Assembly: GCF_001278845.1 (NCBI RefSeq)
Contig: NZ_CP012590.1
Span: 1,674,001 to 1,738,000 of the forward strand
Direction of reading: 5' to 3'
Length of the DNA: 64,000 nucleotides
Origin: Actinomyces sp. oral taxon 414
Lineage (GTDB): Bacteria > Actinomycetota > Actinomycetes > Actinomycetales > Actinomycetaceae
Positions 20,470-30,096 of this stretch are shown one piece after another. Both the position numbers and the translations under genes were made by a program. Each line of letters opens with the position of its first letter. Position 1 is the first letter of the stretch. Below the pieces are notes generated by a model that was given only the letters and a program-made list of their open reading frames with translations, searched no databases and was not told the origin of the DNA.

Positions 20470-23214
20470 TCAGGCGCCCAGCTCGCGGGCGACCGCCGCC
20501 ATGGCGTCGGGCAGGGCGGCGACGTCGGTGCCCCCACCCTGGGCGAGGTCGGGCCTGCCCCCGCCCCCGCCCCCCAGGACCGGGGCCGCGATCCTGACCA
20601 GGTCGCCGGCCGCGGCGCCGTGGTCGCGGGCGGCGCCATTGGTGGCGATGACGACGACGGGGCGGTCGCCGGCCGCGCCCGCGATCAGCACGACGGCCGG
20701 CTCCGTCTCGCCCAGGCGCTCGCGCACGTCCAGGGCGAGTGCGCGCAGGGCGTCGGCGCCGCCCACCGGCCCGAGGTCGGCGGCGGCGAAGCGGTAGGGG
20801 CCCACCCGCCGCGCACCGGCGACGACCTCGGCGGCGCGGGCGGCCACGGCGGCCCGCTCGGCCGCCGCCAGCTTCTTCTCGGCGTCCTTGAGCCGGGCCA
20901 TGAGGGACTCGACTCGGCCGGGCAGCTCCTCGCTGCGCCCGCCGACCAGGGCGGACAGCTGGGAGACCAGGGCGTGCTCCTTGGCCTGGAAGCCGTAGGC
21001 GCCCTCGCCCACCAGGGCGTCGATACGGCGCACGCCCGAGCCGATGGAGGCCTCGCCCAGGACGACGACGCGCCCGATGTGCCCGGTGGAGGGCACGTGG
21101 GTCCCGCCGCACAGCTCTTTGTCGAAGCCGTCGCCGATGGTCACCACGCGCACCCGCGTGCCGTACTTCTCGCCGAACAGGGCGATCGCCCCGGCGCGGC
21201 GGGCCTCCTCCAGGCTCATGACCTCGGTGGTCACGGGCAGGTCCTGGGCGAGGCGCTCGTTGACGAGGGACTCGATGTCGCCGACCTGCGAACCGGACAG
21301 GGCCGAGCCGTGGCGGAAGTCGAAGCGCAGACGCGAGGGGGAGTTCTCGCTGCCCGCCTGGTCCGTGTGCTCCCCCACCACGCGACGCAGCCCGGCGTAG
21401 ACCATGTGGGTGCCCGTGTGGGCGCGGGCGATGGCCAGGCGGCGCTCGACGTCGATCTGGGCGCGGGCCCGCTCCCCCACGGCGACCGACCCCTCGGTCA
21501 GGGTGCCGCGGTGGACGGACAGGCCGCGCACGGGGGCCTGCACGTCGTGGACCTCGACGAGGCCGCCGCCGGCCAGGCGGATGGTGCCCCGGTCGGCGAG
21601 CTGGCCGCCCATCTCGGCGTAGAAGGGGGTGCGGTCCAGGACGATCTCGATCTCGGCGGGGGCGGTGACGGCCGGCTGCGGGACGCCGTCGACGAGCAGT
21701 CCGGTGACCACGGCGTCGGCGGCCGACTCGGTGTAGCCCAGGAAGGTCGACCCGCCGCCCATGGCCCTCTCAATGTCCTGGAAGGCGCGGATGTCGGCGT
21801 GACCGGCCTTCTTGGCGCGCGCGTCGGCGCGGGCCCGCTCCTTCTGCTCGTCCATGAGGGCGCGGAAGGCGGCCTCGTCGACGTCCACGCCCTGTTCGGC
21901 GGCCATCTCCAGGGTCAGGTCGATGGGGAAGCCGTAGGTGTCGTGCAGCTCGAAGGCGCTGCGGCCCGACACGAGCGGGCGCCCGGCCCCGGCCCCCTTC
22001 GCCCCGGTCCCCTTCGCGGCGTCGGCGGCCGCGCTCTTGGCCTCGGCCACCGCGGTGTCCAGGATGGTGGTGCCGGCGGCCAGGGTGCGCCGGAAGGCGT
22101 CCTCCTCGGCGTAGGCGACCTCGCTGATGGTGGGCCACTGCGCCTCCAGTTCGGGGTAGGAGGCCCTCATGGCGTCCTTGGAGGCGGTCAGCAGGGTCGG
22201 CATGGCGGCGTCCTCCACGCCCAGCAGGCGCATGGAGCGCACGGCGCGGCGGATGAGGCGGCGCAGGACGTAGCCGCGCCCGTCGTTGCCGGGGCGCACG
22301 CCGTCGGAGATGAGCATGAGGGCGGAGCGGATGTGGTCGGCGACCACGCGCATGCGCACGTCGTCCTCCCAGGCGGCGCCCGCCCGCGGCCCGGCGGCGC
22401 CGCGCCCGTAGCGGCGCCCGCTCATGGCCTCGGCCGCCGCGATGACGGGGTAGACCTCGTCGATCTCGTACATGTTCGGCTTGTCCTGCATAATGAAGGC
22501 CAGGCGCTCCAGGCCGGCGCCGGTGTCGATGGCGGTGCGCTCGAGCTTGCCGACGAGCTCGAAGTCGTGGCCCCGGCCCTCGCCGCGGATGAACTCGTCG
22601 AAGACGAGGTTCCAGATCTCCAGGAAGCGGTCGCCCCGGGTGTCGACGGCGGGCCCGCCGTCGGGCCCGTAGTCCGGGCCGCGGTCGTAGTGGATCTCAC
22701 AGCAGGAGCCGGCGGGTCCGGGCTGGCCGGTGGACCAGGAGATCTCGGCGAAGGGGAGCTTCTGGACGCGGCGCTCGGGCACCCCGATGGTCCTGGTCAG
22801 GTGGTCCCAGGAGACCTCGTCCTCCTCCCAGATCGTCATCCACAGCCTCTCGCCGTCCAGCCCGTAGCCGCCCCGGTCCGCCCCGGAGGTCAGCAGCTCC
22901 CAGGCGTAGTCGATGGCCCCCTCCTTGAAGTAGTCCCCGAAGGAGAAGTTGCCGCTCATCTGGAAGAAGGTGCCGTGGCGCGTGGTGCGCCCGACGTTGT
23001 CGATGTCGTTGGTGCGGATGCACTTCTGCACGCTGGCCGCGCGCGGCCAGGGCGGCTGCTGCGTGCCCAGGATGTAGGGGATGAAGGGCACCATGCCGGC
23101 GACGGTGAACAGGATCGAGGGCTCCGGGGAGACCAGGGACACCGAGGGGCGGATCTCGTGCCCGTTCGCGGCGAAGTAGTCGAGCCAGCGGGTGCGGATC
23201 TCGGAGGTGCGCAT
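20470..23214 (-). CDS. alaS: Alanyl-tRNA synthetase
   Basis: Charges tRNA-Ala; class II. It has 914 residues. The catalytic core begins MRTSEIRTRWLDYFAANGHE with motif FTVAGMVPFIPYILG and RTTRHGTFFQMSGNFSFGDYF. The editing domain carries ARAHTGTHMVYAGLR (HxxxH) and KELCGGTHVPSTGHIG (zinc Cys/His). A coiled-coil and C-Ala domain follow. I chose ATG 23214 by family length. An upstream ATG at 23289 adds a Pro-rich 25-residue tail with no family support. It heads the alaS-ruvX-mltG-aro transcription unit. Confidence 0.96.
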   Translation of the reverse strand: MRTSEIRTRWLDYFAANGHEIRPSVSLVSPEPSILFTVAGMVPFIPYILGTQQPPWPRAASVQKCIRTNDIDNVGRTTRHGTFFQMSGNFSFGDYFKEGAIDYAWELLTSGADRGGYGLDGERLWMTIWEEDEVSWDHLTRTIGVPERRVQKLPFAEISWSTGQPGPAGSCCEIHYDRGPDYGPDGGPAVDTRGDRFLEIWNLVFDEFIRGEGRGHDFELVGKLERTAIDTGAGLERLAFIMQDKPNMYEIDEVYPVIAAAEAMSGRRYGRGAAGPRAGAAWEDDVRMRVVADHIRSALMLISDGVRPGNDGRGYVLRRLIRRAVRSMRLLGVEDAAMPTLLTASKDAMRASYPELEAQWPTISEVAYAEEDAFRRTLAAGTTILDTAVAEAKSAAADAAKGTGAKGAGAGRPLVSGRSAFELHDTYGFPIDLTLEMAAEQGVDVDEAAFRALMDEQKERARADARAKKAGHADIRAFQDIERAMGGGSTFLGYTESAADAVVTGLLVDGVPQPAVTAPAEIEIVLDRTPFYAEMGGQLADRGTIRLAGGGLVEVHDVQAPVRGLSVHRGTLTEGSVAVGERARAQIDVERRLAIARAHTGTHMVYAGLRRVVGEHTDQAGSENSPSRLRFDFRHGSALSGSQVGDIESLVNERLAQDLPVTTEVMSLEEARRAGAIALFGEKYGTRVRVVTIGDGFDKELCGGTHVPSTGHIGRVVVLGEASIGSGVRRIDALVGEGAYGFQAKEHALVSQLSALVGGRSEELPGRVESLMARLKDAEKKLAAAERAAVAARAAEVVAGARRVGPYRFAAADLGPVGGADALRALALDVRERLGETEPAVVLIAGAAGDRPVVVIATNGAARDHGAAAGDLVRIAAPVLGGGGGGRPDLAQGGGTDVAALPDAMAAVARELGA

Positions 23215-23392
23215 GAAGTCCTGCAATTCCTCTGTCGTGCTTGGGTAACGGGTGACCGGAGGGCCGGGGGGCGGGGCGGGCCGCGTCATCGGGGCGCGAG
23301 GAGCAGCCGGTACGAGACTACCCCGGATAGCCCGGACGCCCCGAACCGACGAGGGGTCCGGGGCGTCCCGGCATCCGCCGCGCCGGGCGCGG

Positions 23393-24016
23393 TCAGCGGG
23401 AGTAGTACTCGACGACCATCTGGACGTCGCAGGTCACGGGGACCTCGTCGCGCTTGGGGCGGCGCACGAGGGTGGCGGAGAGCTTCTCGAGCTCGACCCT
23501 CAGGTAGTCGGGCACCGGCGGCAGCACGTCGCGGTGGGTGCCGGCCGCGGCGATCTGGAAGGGCGTCATCACCTGGGAGCGCGGGCGGACCTGGATGGTC
23601 TGACCGGGCCTGACCCGGAAGGAGGGGCGGTCGACGATCTTGCCGTCGACGAGAATGTGGCGGTGGACGACGACCTGGCGGGCCTGGGCGATGGTGCGGG
23701 CGAAGCCGGAGCGCAGGACGAGGGCGTCCAGGCGCATCTCGAGCAGCTCGACCAGCGACTCACCGGTCAGGCCCTTCTCGCGGCGGGCCTCCTGGAAGAC
23801 GCGCTGAAGCTGGGCCTCGCGGATGCCGTACTGGGCGCGCAGGCGCTGCTTCTCCTTGAGGCGCACGGCGTAGTCGGACTCGGTGCGTCTGCGGGCGCGG
23901 CCGTGCTCGCCGGGGCCATAGGCGCGCCTTTCGAAGTAGCGCACGGCCTTGGGGGTCAGCGGGATGCCGAGGGCGCGCGAGAGGCGCACCTGGCGGCGGG
24001 AGCGGGAGGAGCTCAT
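23393..24016 (-). CDS. rpsD: 30S ribosomal protein S4
   Basis: Primary-binding 30S assembly protein. It has 207 residues from ATG 24016, with AGGAAGAA upstream. Features are the basic N-terminus, FERRAYGPGEHGRAR, YGIREAQLQRVF and the S4 RNA-binding domain MRLDALVLRSGFARTIAQAR / VVHRHILVDGKIVDRPS. The C-terminal YYSR ending is typical of the C- (zinc-free) form; no Cys motif is seen at the N-terminus. As in many actinobacteria it lies outside the S10/spc/alpha operons, next to alaS. Confidence 0.97.
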   Translation of the reverse strand: MSSSRSRRQVRLSRALGIPLTPKAVRYFERRAYGPGEHGRARRRTESDYAVRLKEKQRLRAQYGIREAQLQRVFQEARREKGLTGESLVELLEMRLDALVLRSGFARTIAQARQVVVHRHILVDGKIVDRPSFRVRPGQTIQVRPRSQVMTPFQIAAAGTHRDVLPPVPDYLRVELEKLSATLVRRPKRDEVPVTCDVQMVVEYYSR

Positions 24017-24216
24017 GCTTGTCGTGTTCTTCCTGTCGGATGTAACGGGTCGCGCGCCGCGCGGGTGCGCGGCGCGGGGTCGAGCCTCTGGCGGGCCGGG
24101 ACCCCAGGAGTGCCGCGACGCGCGTCGAGCCGCCGACCCGCGCCATGACAACCCGGTCACTCTAGCGGGCCGCGGAACCGGAGCGCACCCCGAGGAACCG
24201 GGGTGTGAGGCGATCC

Positions 24217-24996
24217 TCAGGCCCGCGGTTGCCGGCGCCGGGCCCGCTCCCGGCGCAGGGTGTTCGCGACGACGGCCAGGAGGAAGATGTTGAACAGGAG
24301 GCTGCCCGTGGCCGGGCTCACCAGGACCGCGATCGCGGTCCCCGCGGGCGCCGCGACCGCGGCTCCCGCCCCGACCAGCAGACCGGCGCGCAGGTCGACG
24401 ACGCCGTGCCGGGCGTTGGACCAGGTCCCGGCGATCGCCGTGGGGATCATGACCAGCAGGGAGGTGCCGCGCGCCATCAGGTCCCCCACGCCCACGACGA
24501 GCTCGAGGCCGGGCACGATGACGGCCCCGCCGCCCACCCCGACCAGCCCCGACAGGATCCCGGCCAGCAGGCCGACCCCCGCGAGCGCGCCGGCGCGGGG
24601 CGCGTCGAGGACGAGGGCGGCCTCCCGCACGGGCACGTGCAACTGCTGGGAGACGACGACGAGGCCGGCGAAGGCGGTGAAGATCCACGGCAGTGCCGCG
24701 GCCGGCAGCCGCCGCAGGAGCCGGGTGCCGATCTGCGCCCCGACCAGCGAGCCCGCCGTCAGGCCGGCGGCGGCGAGCGGGTGGACCTGTCCGCGCAGGC
24801 CGTAGGACACGGAGCCGACGGCGGCGGTGAGCACGATGGCGGCCAGTGAGGTCGCCGCGGCGCGGCGCTGGTCCATGCCCAGCACCGCCATGAGCGCCGG
24901 CACAATGACGAGCCCGCCGCCCACCCCGAACAGTCCCGCCAGGAGGCCCGCCGCCGCCCCGGTGAGCAGGACCGGCGCCGTCGCGCGCGCCCTCAC
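24217..24996 (-). CDS. TauE/SafE-family sulfite/organosulfonate exporter-like permease
   Basis: A 259-residue polytopic membrane protein with about eight hydrophobic segments in two repeats. Each repeat opens with the family signature: [20 protein letters not shown] near residue 20 and [20 protein letters not shown] near residue 150. The family moves sulfite, sulfonates or related anions; the substrate here is unknown. The GTG start overlaps the rarA stop (GTGA), so it is co-translated with rarA, probably without functional meaning. Confidence 0.88.
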   Translation of the reverse strand: MRARATAPVLLTGAAAGLLAGLFGVGGGLVIVPALMAVLGMDQRRAAATSLAAIVLTAAVGSVSYGLRGQVHPLAAAGLTAGSLVGAQIGTRLLRRLPAAALPWIFTAFAGLVVVSQQLHVPVREAALVLDAPRAGALAGVGLLAGILSGLVGVGGGAVIVPGLELVVGVGDLMARGTSLLVMIPTAIAGTWSNARHGVVDLRAGLLVGAGAAVAAPAGTAIAVLVSPATGSLLFNIFLLAVVANTLRRERARRRQPRA

Positions 24997-26435
24997 GAGC
25001 GCCCCTGGAGTCGCCGGACCGCCTCCAGGCGTGAGGACAGTTGCTTCTCGAAGCCGTTGGCGGTGGGCTCGTAGTAGCGCGCCTCGGCCAGGGAGTCGGG
25101 CAGGTAGCGCTGGGCGGCGACGGCGTGGGGGAAGTCGTGCGGGTAGAGGTAGCCGGCGCCGTGGCCCAGCGCCTGCGCGCCGGGGTAGTGGGCGTCGCGC
25201 AGGTGGGCGGGCACGGCCCCGCCCCGCCCGGCCCGCACGTCGGCCATCGCCCGGTCGATGCCCACGGTCACGGCGTTGGACTTGGGGGCGGTGGCCACGG
25301 CCAGGGCGGCCTGGGCCAGGACCAGCCGGGCCTCGGGCATGCCGATGAGGGCGACCGCCTGCTGGGCGGCCACCGCCGTGGTCAGCACGGCCGGGTCGGC
25401 CAGGCCCACGTCCTCGGCGGCGTGGACGGCGATGCGCCGGGCGATGTAGCGCGGGTCCTCCCCGGCTGCGAGCATGCGGGCCAGGTAGTGCAGGGTCGCG
25501 TCGGGGTCCGAGCCCCGCATTGACTTGATGAAGGCGCTGACGACGTCGTAGTGCTGGTCGCCGGCCCGGTCGTAGCGCACCGCGGCCGTGTCCGCCGCCC
25601 GCTCGACGTCGGCCGGGGTGATGCGGGGGGCGCCGGGCCCCTCCCCGGCGGCCGGCCCTTCCGCGGCCCCGCCGCCCTCCTCCGCGGCGGGCACATCCTT
25701 CGGCGGCCCTGCGCCCTCCCCCGCGGCGGCCAGGACCATGCCGGCGGCGGCCTCGAGGACGGTGAGGGACTTGCGGGCGTCCGAGCCGGCCAGGCGCACG
25801 ATCAGCCGGCGGGCGTCGTCGTCGATGCCGACGGCGCCCGCCAGCCCGCGCTCGTCGGCCAGTGCCCGGTCGATGAGCGCGCCCACGTCGTCGGCGCCCA
25901 GCGGGCGGAGGGTCAGCAGCAGGGAGCGCGACAGCAGGGGGGAGACGACCGAGAAGCTCGGGTTCTCCGTGGTGGCGGCCACCAGGACGACCCAGCGGTT
26001 CTCCACGCCGGGCAGCAGGGCGTCCTGCTGGGTGCGCGAGAAGCGGTGCACCTCGTCGATGAACAGGACCGTCTCCTCGCCGCCGACCAGGTGGCGGCGC
26101 GCGTCTGCGATGACCTCCCGCACCTGCCCGACCCCCGCGGACACGGCCGACAGTTCGACGAAGCGCCGTCCGGAGGCGCGCGCCACCAGGTGGGCGAGGG
26201 TGGTCTTGCCCGTCCCCGGCGGACCCCACAGAATGATGCTGGACACACCCGCGCCCCGCCCGCGGGCCCCGTCGGCGGGCTCCACGAGCCGGCGCAGGGG
26301 CGAGCCGGGGGCCAGCAGGTGGTCCTGGCCCAGGACCTCGTCGAGGTCGCGCGGTCGCATGCGCACGGCCAGCGGCGCCCGGGCGTCCAGGGGCAGGCCG
26401 GCGTCGTCGGTGCCCGCGCTGTCGAAGAGGTCCAC
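24993..26435 (-). CDS. rarA: Replication-associated recombination protein A (RarA/MgsA AAA+ ATPase)
   Basis: Clamp-loader-like AAA+ ATPase acting at stalled forks. It has 480 residues. It has Walker [19 protein letters not shown] near 70, Walker [13 protein letters not shown], sensor AATTENPSF, and the C-terminal tetramerisation region with [18 protein letters not shown] and [19 protein letters not shown] ~45-residue Gly/Ala/Glu-rich insertion separates the lid from the C-terminal domain. The GTG at 26435 has no ribosome binding site but has TAGGGT 6 nt upstream, so it looks leaderless. Confidence 0.94.
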   Translation of the reverse strand: MDLFDSAGTDDAGLPLDARAPLAVRMRPRDLDEVLGQDHLLAPGSPLRRLVEPADGARGRGAGVSSIILWGPPGTGKTTLAHLVARASGRRFVELSAVSAGVGQVREVIADARRHLVGGEETVLFIDEVHRFSRTQQDALLPGVENRWVVLVAATTENPSFSVVSPLLSRSLLLTLRPLGADDVGALIDRALADERGLAGAVGIDDDARRLIVRLAGSDARKSLTVLEAAAGMVLAAAGEGAGPPKDVPAAEEGGGAAEGPAAGEGPGAPRITPADVERAADTAAVRYDRAGDQHYDVVSAFIKSMRGSDPDATLHYLARMLAAGEDPRYIARRIAVHAAEDVGLADPAVLTTAVAAQQAVALIGMPEARLVLAQAALAVATAPKSNAVTVGIDRAMADVRAGRGGAVPAHLRDAHYPGAQALGHGAGYLYPHDFPHAVAAQRYLPDSLAEARYYEPTANGFEKQLSSRLEAVRRLQGRS

Positions 26436-26441
26436 GCCGCG

Positions 26442-26447
26442 ACCCTA
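26442..26447 (-). promoter_or_regulatory. -10 element for rarA (leaderless)
   Basis: TAGGGT on the minus strand followed by 6 nt and the GTG at 26435. Confidence 0.5.
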
Positions 26448-26589
26448 TCGCCGCGCCGCGCCCGCAGGCGCTCCGACGGCGGTTCTACGGCGCCCCGACG
26501 CCGCTCCGACGCCGCTCCGGCGGGCGCGGCGCAACGCCGCTGGGTGGTCCGATGAGGAGGCCGGCGCCAGGTGATGGAACAATGCCCCT

Positions 26590-29500
26590 ATGCTCAGCTG
26601 GCTGGTTCGACGCGTCGTCAAGGACGCCTGGTTCGTCGTCGTGACCTGGGCCGTGCTCGCAATCGTCCTCCTGCCCGCATCCCTGGGGATTTTCGGGGGC
26701 GGGGGGCTCTTCGAGCGGCTGGAGGCCGGGACCCTCTCCGTCGGCGGCACCGAGTCTGCGCAGGGGGACCAGATCATCTCCGTCCTGTCCGGCGACGGCC
26801 GCATTGTGACCCTCATGGTCAAAAACATTGATATCTCCTCGCCTGAGACGCAGGCGCAGGTCGCCGAGGCCCTGGGGCCCGCCCACACGGAGCTGGCCTC
26901 GCTCGCGGGCGCCACCAACGTGTTCGACCCCTTCAACGTGCGCCGATCCCTCTTCGATTCGGCGGCGCAGTCCTTCGGCTCGGACCGCCTCGACGGCTTC
27001 CTGGTGGTGGTCTCCGTCGACCCCAACGGCACTGCGGTCGCCTCCCCCGACGACCAGGCCTACGCCGCCGAGGTCGACCGGATGGTCGAGCGCGTCGAGG
27101 ATCGGCTCAAGCAGATCCCGGGCGAGCTGTCCTCCATCTCCCCGCAGGTGTCCGGCATCGTCTCCGACGACGCCCTCAAGACCCGCGCCATCAACGACCA
27201 GATGAAACGGGATCTGGTCCCCGACGTGCTCATCGCCGTACTCGTGCCCCTGGTCATGATGATCCTCATCCTGGGGCGGGTGCGCGCCGCCGTGGCGCCC
27301 ATCCTGGGCGCCCTCGTGTCGCTGGCGGGCTCCCTGGGGATCCTGTGGGCCCTCAGCCTCGCGATGAAGGTTCAGGCCGGCACCGTCGGCGTCATCACCG
27401 CCGTCGGGCTGAGCCTGTCGATCGGGTACGGGCTGCTCATCGCCCGCCGGTACCAGGAGGAGCTCGTCTCGGCGCAGCGGGAGGAGGTGCTCGACACCGG
27501 CGAGGGCGAGATCGTCGCGGGGGCGCACCGGCGCCCCCGCTCGGGGCGCCGCTCCTCTCTGCTCGTCCCGGCGATGCAGGCCGCGCTGGCCACGACCGGA
27601 CGGACCATGATCCTGTCCGGGGTCCTCGTCGCGGCCTGCATGATCCCCCTTCTGCTCATGGGCTCCGACGTTCTGCGCGCCACCGGCCTGGCGGGGATCG
27701 CCGTCGTCCTGCTGTGCGTGATCGTCTCGCTCACCGTGGTCCCCGCGGCCCTGTCCCTCCTCGGCGAGACCATGCGCCGGCCCGCCATCCTCCAGCGGGC
27801 CGCCGCCGCGCTCAGGAGCCCGCGCCCGGGCGGGGAGGGGGTCGTGCGCGAGGAGGGGGTTTTCTCCCGGCTCGCCTCGCTCATCCACCGTCTGCCCTGG
27901 GTGGTCCTCGTCGCCGGCGCCGTCCTGCTGGTCATCCTCGCCTCGCCCGCGCGCCACCTGCACATGCTGACCTCCACCGACGACCTGCTGCCCGCCGGCT
28001 CCGACCAGCAGGCCTACCAGCAGATGCTCGTCGAGCACTACCCGGTCGCCGGGCAGCAGGAGGACGCCGCGGTCGTCATTGCGGGCGCCGGGGAGAACAT
28101 CACCAGCTTCATCAACAGCAAGATCGCGGCGACCCCGGGCGTGGACAAGATCCAGCGGGTCGCCACCGCCAACGACTACACGGTGGTCTACCTCGACCTG
28201 GCGGGTCCGGCCTCCGGGGGCCAGGCCGAGGCCGCGGTCAGGTCCCTGCGGGCCCTGGAGGCGCCGGCGGACACCTGGGTGACCGGCCAGGCGGCGAGCC
28301 AGGTCGACTTCGCCGACGCCGTCGTGCGCAGCCTGCTCGCGGTGGGCGCCGCCATGACGACGGTCCTGGTCATGCTCTGCCTGGTGACGGGGTCCATCCT
28401 GGTGCCGGTCAAGGCCCTGCTCGTCAACGTCCTGTCGGTCGCGGCCTGCCTGGGTGTGGTCGTGTGGGTCTTCCAGCAGGGGCACGCCGCGGGACTGCTC
28501 GGCTTCACCCCCCTGGGAGGTGTGGAGGCCTACGCCGTCGTCACCGCCGCATGCGTGGGCCTGGGACTGTCGACGGGATACTCGGCCTTCTCCCTGGGAA
28601 GGATCAAGGAGCGCTGGCAGGAGGGGTACGACAACAATCGGGCGGTCGAACTGGGTCTGCAGCGCTCGGGCAGGACCCTGACCTCGATGGCACTGGTCAT
28701 GATGGCGGTCTTCCTCGGCTTCGTGACGGGCAAGACGCTCGTTGTCAAGGAGGCCGCGCTGGCCCTGGCCCTGACCGTGGCCATTGACGCCGTCGTGGTG
28801 CGCATGCTGCTGCTGCCGGCGGCCATGGCCCTGCTGGGGCGCTGGAACTGGTGGATGCCCCGCGCCCTGCGCCAGCCGAACGGACGCTACGGCCCGGAGC
28901 CGGCCGCGGCGCAGGCAGCCGCCGCGGGTGCGGGTGGTGCGGGCGCAATCGCCGTGGGCTCGGGCGATGCGGAAGGCGGCCGCGCGGCCGGCGCCGCAGG
29001 GTTCGACGCCGCGGAGCCCGACGACTGGTCGTCGGCCCCGGTCGAGCCGGCCGCGCCGTCGGACTGGTCCGATCACGCCGGACCCGCGGCGGCCGCGGAT
29101 GCCTCGGCCTTCGGCGACTGGTCGGCGGTCCCCGATGGCGGCCCCGCAGCCCCCGCCGACGGGTCGGGCCCGGTCTACGGGTCGGCCCCCGATGGCAGCC
29201 CCGCGGCATCCGACTGGCAGTCCTCGATCGACTTCCCGATGCCCGACGGGCCCGCGGCCCCGCCGGACTGGTCGGTTCCGGCCCCGGCCGATGGATCGGT
29301 TCCGGCCGGGCCCTGGTCCCCCGACCAGCCGTACAAGACGGACGCTCCACAGGACGCCGACCGGACCGACCGGGATCCGGAGGAGGCCGAGTGGGCGACC
29401 GGCGACTCCCCGGCGACCGGCGACTGGTCGGCCGAGCCTCTGGTGGCGCCCGTGGACTTCTCCCCCGCGGACCCCCTGGCGCTGCCCGACTGGTCGGTAT

Positions 29501-29847
29501 CGACGGATACCGCGGCGGTCCCGGGGGGCGCCCCGGCGGCCGACGGCGCGATCGACGACACCCTGTCGACCAACGGCCCCCTGGCAGTCGACGACACCCT
29601 GTCAACCGATGGCCCCCTGGCAGTCGACGGCTCCGAGGCAGTCGGCTGGTCGGTTCCGGCCGCATCCCGGGCCCCCGCCCGGCCGCAGGAGGCGGACGCC
29701 GGCCAAGGCGGCGCCCATGGGAATGGGCCCGACCGGGATCCGGAAGGAACTGAGCAGACGAGCGAAGACCAGGACCGCAGGTATCGTTCGAACCCCTATG
29801 TCGCAGCGGACGAGGCCGATTCCCCCTGGGAGGGGCGTTCCTCCTGA
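26590..29847 (+). CDS. MMPL/RND-type membrane transporter with long DWS-repeat tail
   Basis: A 1085-residue protein. TM1 is near residues 13-33, followed by an extracytoplasmic domain. A first bundle of hydrophobic helices (~215-420) contains GVITAVGLSLSIGYGLLIAR. A second bundle (~575-745) contains GLGLSTGYSAFSLGRIKERW. This pattern fits MMPL/RND lipid or small-molecule exporters. From about residue 755 a ~330-residue hydrophilic Pro/Ala/Asp/Gly-rich tail carries nine to ten copies of a D-W-S motif (DDWSS, SDWSD, GDWSA, PDWSV and similar), not a standard MMPL part. No ribosome binding site is seen; AACAAT lies 6 nt before the ATG. The substrate is unknown. Confidence 0.85.
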   Translation: MLSWLVRRVVKDAWFVVVTWAVLAIVLLPASLGIFGGGGLFERLEAGTLSVGGTESAQGDQIISVLSGDGRIVTLMVKNIDISSPETQAQVAEALGPAHTELASLAGATNVFDPFNVRRSLFDSAAQSFGSDRLDGFLVVVSVDPNGTAVASPDDQAYAAEVDRMVERVEDRLKQIPGELSSISPQVSGIVSDDALKTRAINDQMKRDLVPDVLIAVLVPLVMMILILGRVRAAVAPILGALVSLAGSLGILWALSLAMKVQAGTVGVITAVGLSLSIGYGLLIARRYQEELVSAQREEVLDTGEGEIVAGAHRRPRSGRRSSLLVPAMQAALATTGRTMILSGVLVAACMIPLLLMGSDVLRATGLAGIAVVLLCVIVSLTVVPAALSLLGETMRRPAILQRAAAALRSPRPGGEGVVREEGVFSRLASLIHRLPWVVLVAGAVLLVILASPARHLHMLTSTDDLLPAGSDQQAYQQMLVEHYPVAGQQEDAAVVIAGAGENITSFINSKIAATPGVDKIQRVATANDYTVVYLDLAGPASGGQAEAAVRSLRALEAPADTWVTGQAASQVDFADAVVRSLLAVGAAMTTVLVMLCLVTGSILVPVKALLVNVLSVAACLGVVVWVFQQGHAAGLLGFTPLGGVEAYAVVTAACVGLGLSTGYSAFSLGRIKERWQEGYDNNRAVELGLQRSGRTLTSMALVMMAVFLGFVTGKTLVVKEAALALALTVAIDAVVVRMLLLPAAMALLGRWNWWMPRALRQPNGRYGPEPAAAQAAAAGAGGAGAIAVGSGDAEGGRAAGAAGFDAAEPDDWSSAPVEPAAPSDWSDHAGPAAAADASAFGDWSAVPDGGPAAPADGSGPVYGSAPDGSPAASDWQSSIDFPMPDGPAAPPDWSVPAPADGSVPAGPWSPDQPYKTDAPQDADRTDRDPEEAEWATGDSPATGDWSAEPLVAPVDFSPADPLALPDWSVSTDTAAVPGGAPAADGAIDDTLSTNGPLAVDDTLSTDGPLAVDGSEAVGWSVPAASRAPARPQEADAGQGGAHGNGPDRDPEGTEQTSEDQDRRYRSNPYVAADEADSPWEGRSS

Positions 29848-29876
29848 GGTCGTCGGGCCGTGGGCGGCTCTCCCCG

Positions 29877-30085
29877 AAGGTTATTCTGGGGTCGTCCGAG
29901 TGGGGCGGATGGGGCTCCTGAGGCGATCCGGGGCGGGGGCGTGTCCAAATCTGCCACAAAGGCCCGGATCGAGCCGGAGGGCGCGAGAAGAATCGTTGAT
30001 ATTCCGCGCTTCTTCTCGCCGCCGATCCCGACCCGGAGCGCCTTTGTGGCAGATTTGGACACGCCCTCGCCCCGGACCATCCCAC
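29877..30085. repeat. Stem-loop element with AAGGTTATT end, copy 2 (core inverted)
   Basis: Begins with AAGGTTATTCTGGGG and a G-rich arm with GGGGCTCCTG in the same orientation as copy 1 at 10553. The stem is a perfect 27-bp inverted repeat, 29937-29963 with 30040-30066. The 76-nt core (29964-30039) matches the reverse complement of the copy 1 core, including an identical stretch around GCGGAATATCAACGATTCT. It lies 30 bp after the MMPL stop and could also terminate that transcript. A dead IS481-type element begins just downstream. Confidence 0.85.
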
Positions 30086-30096
30086 CAGCACTGTTA

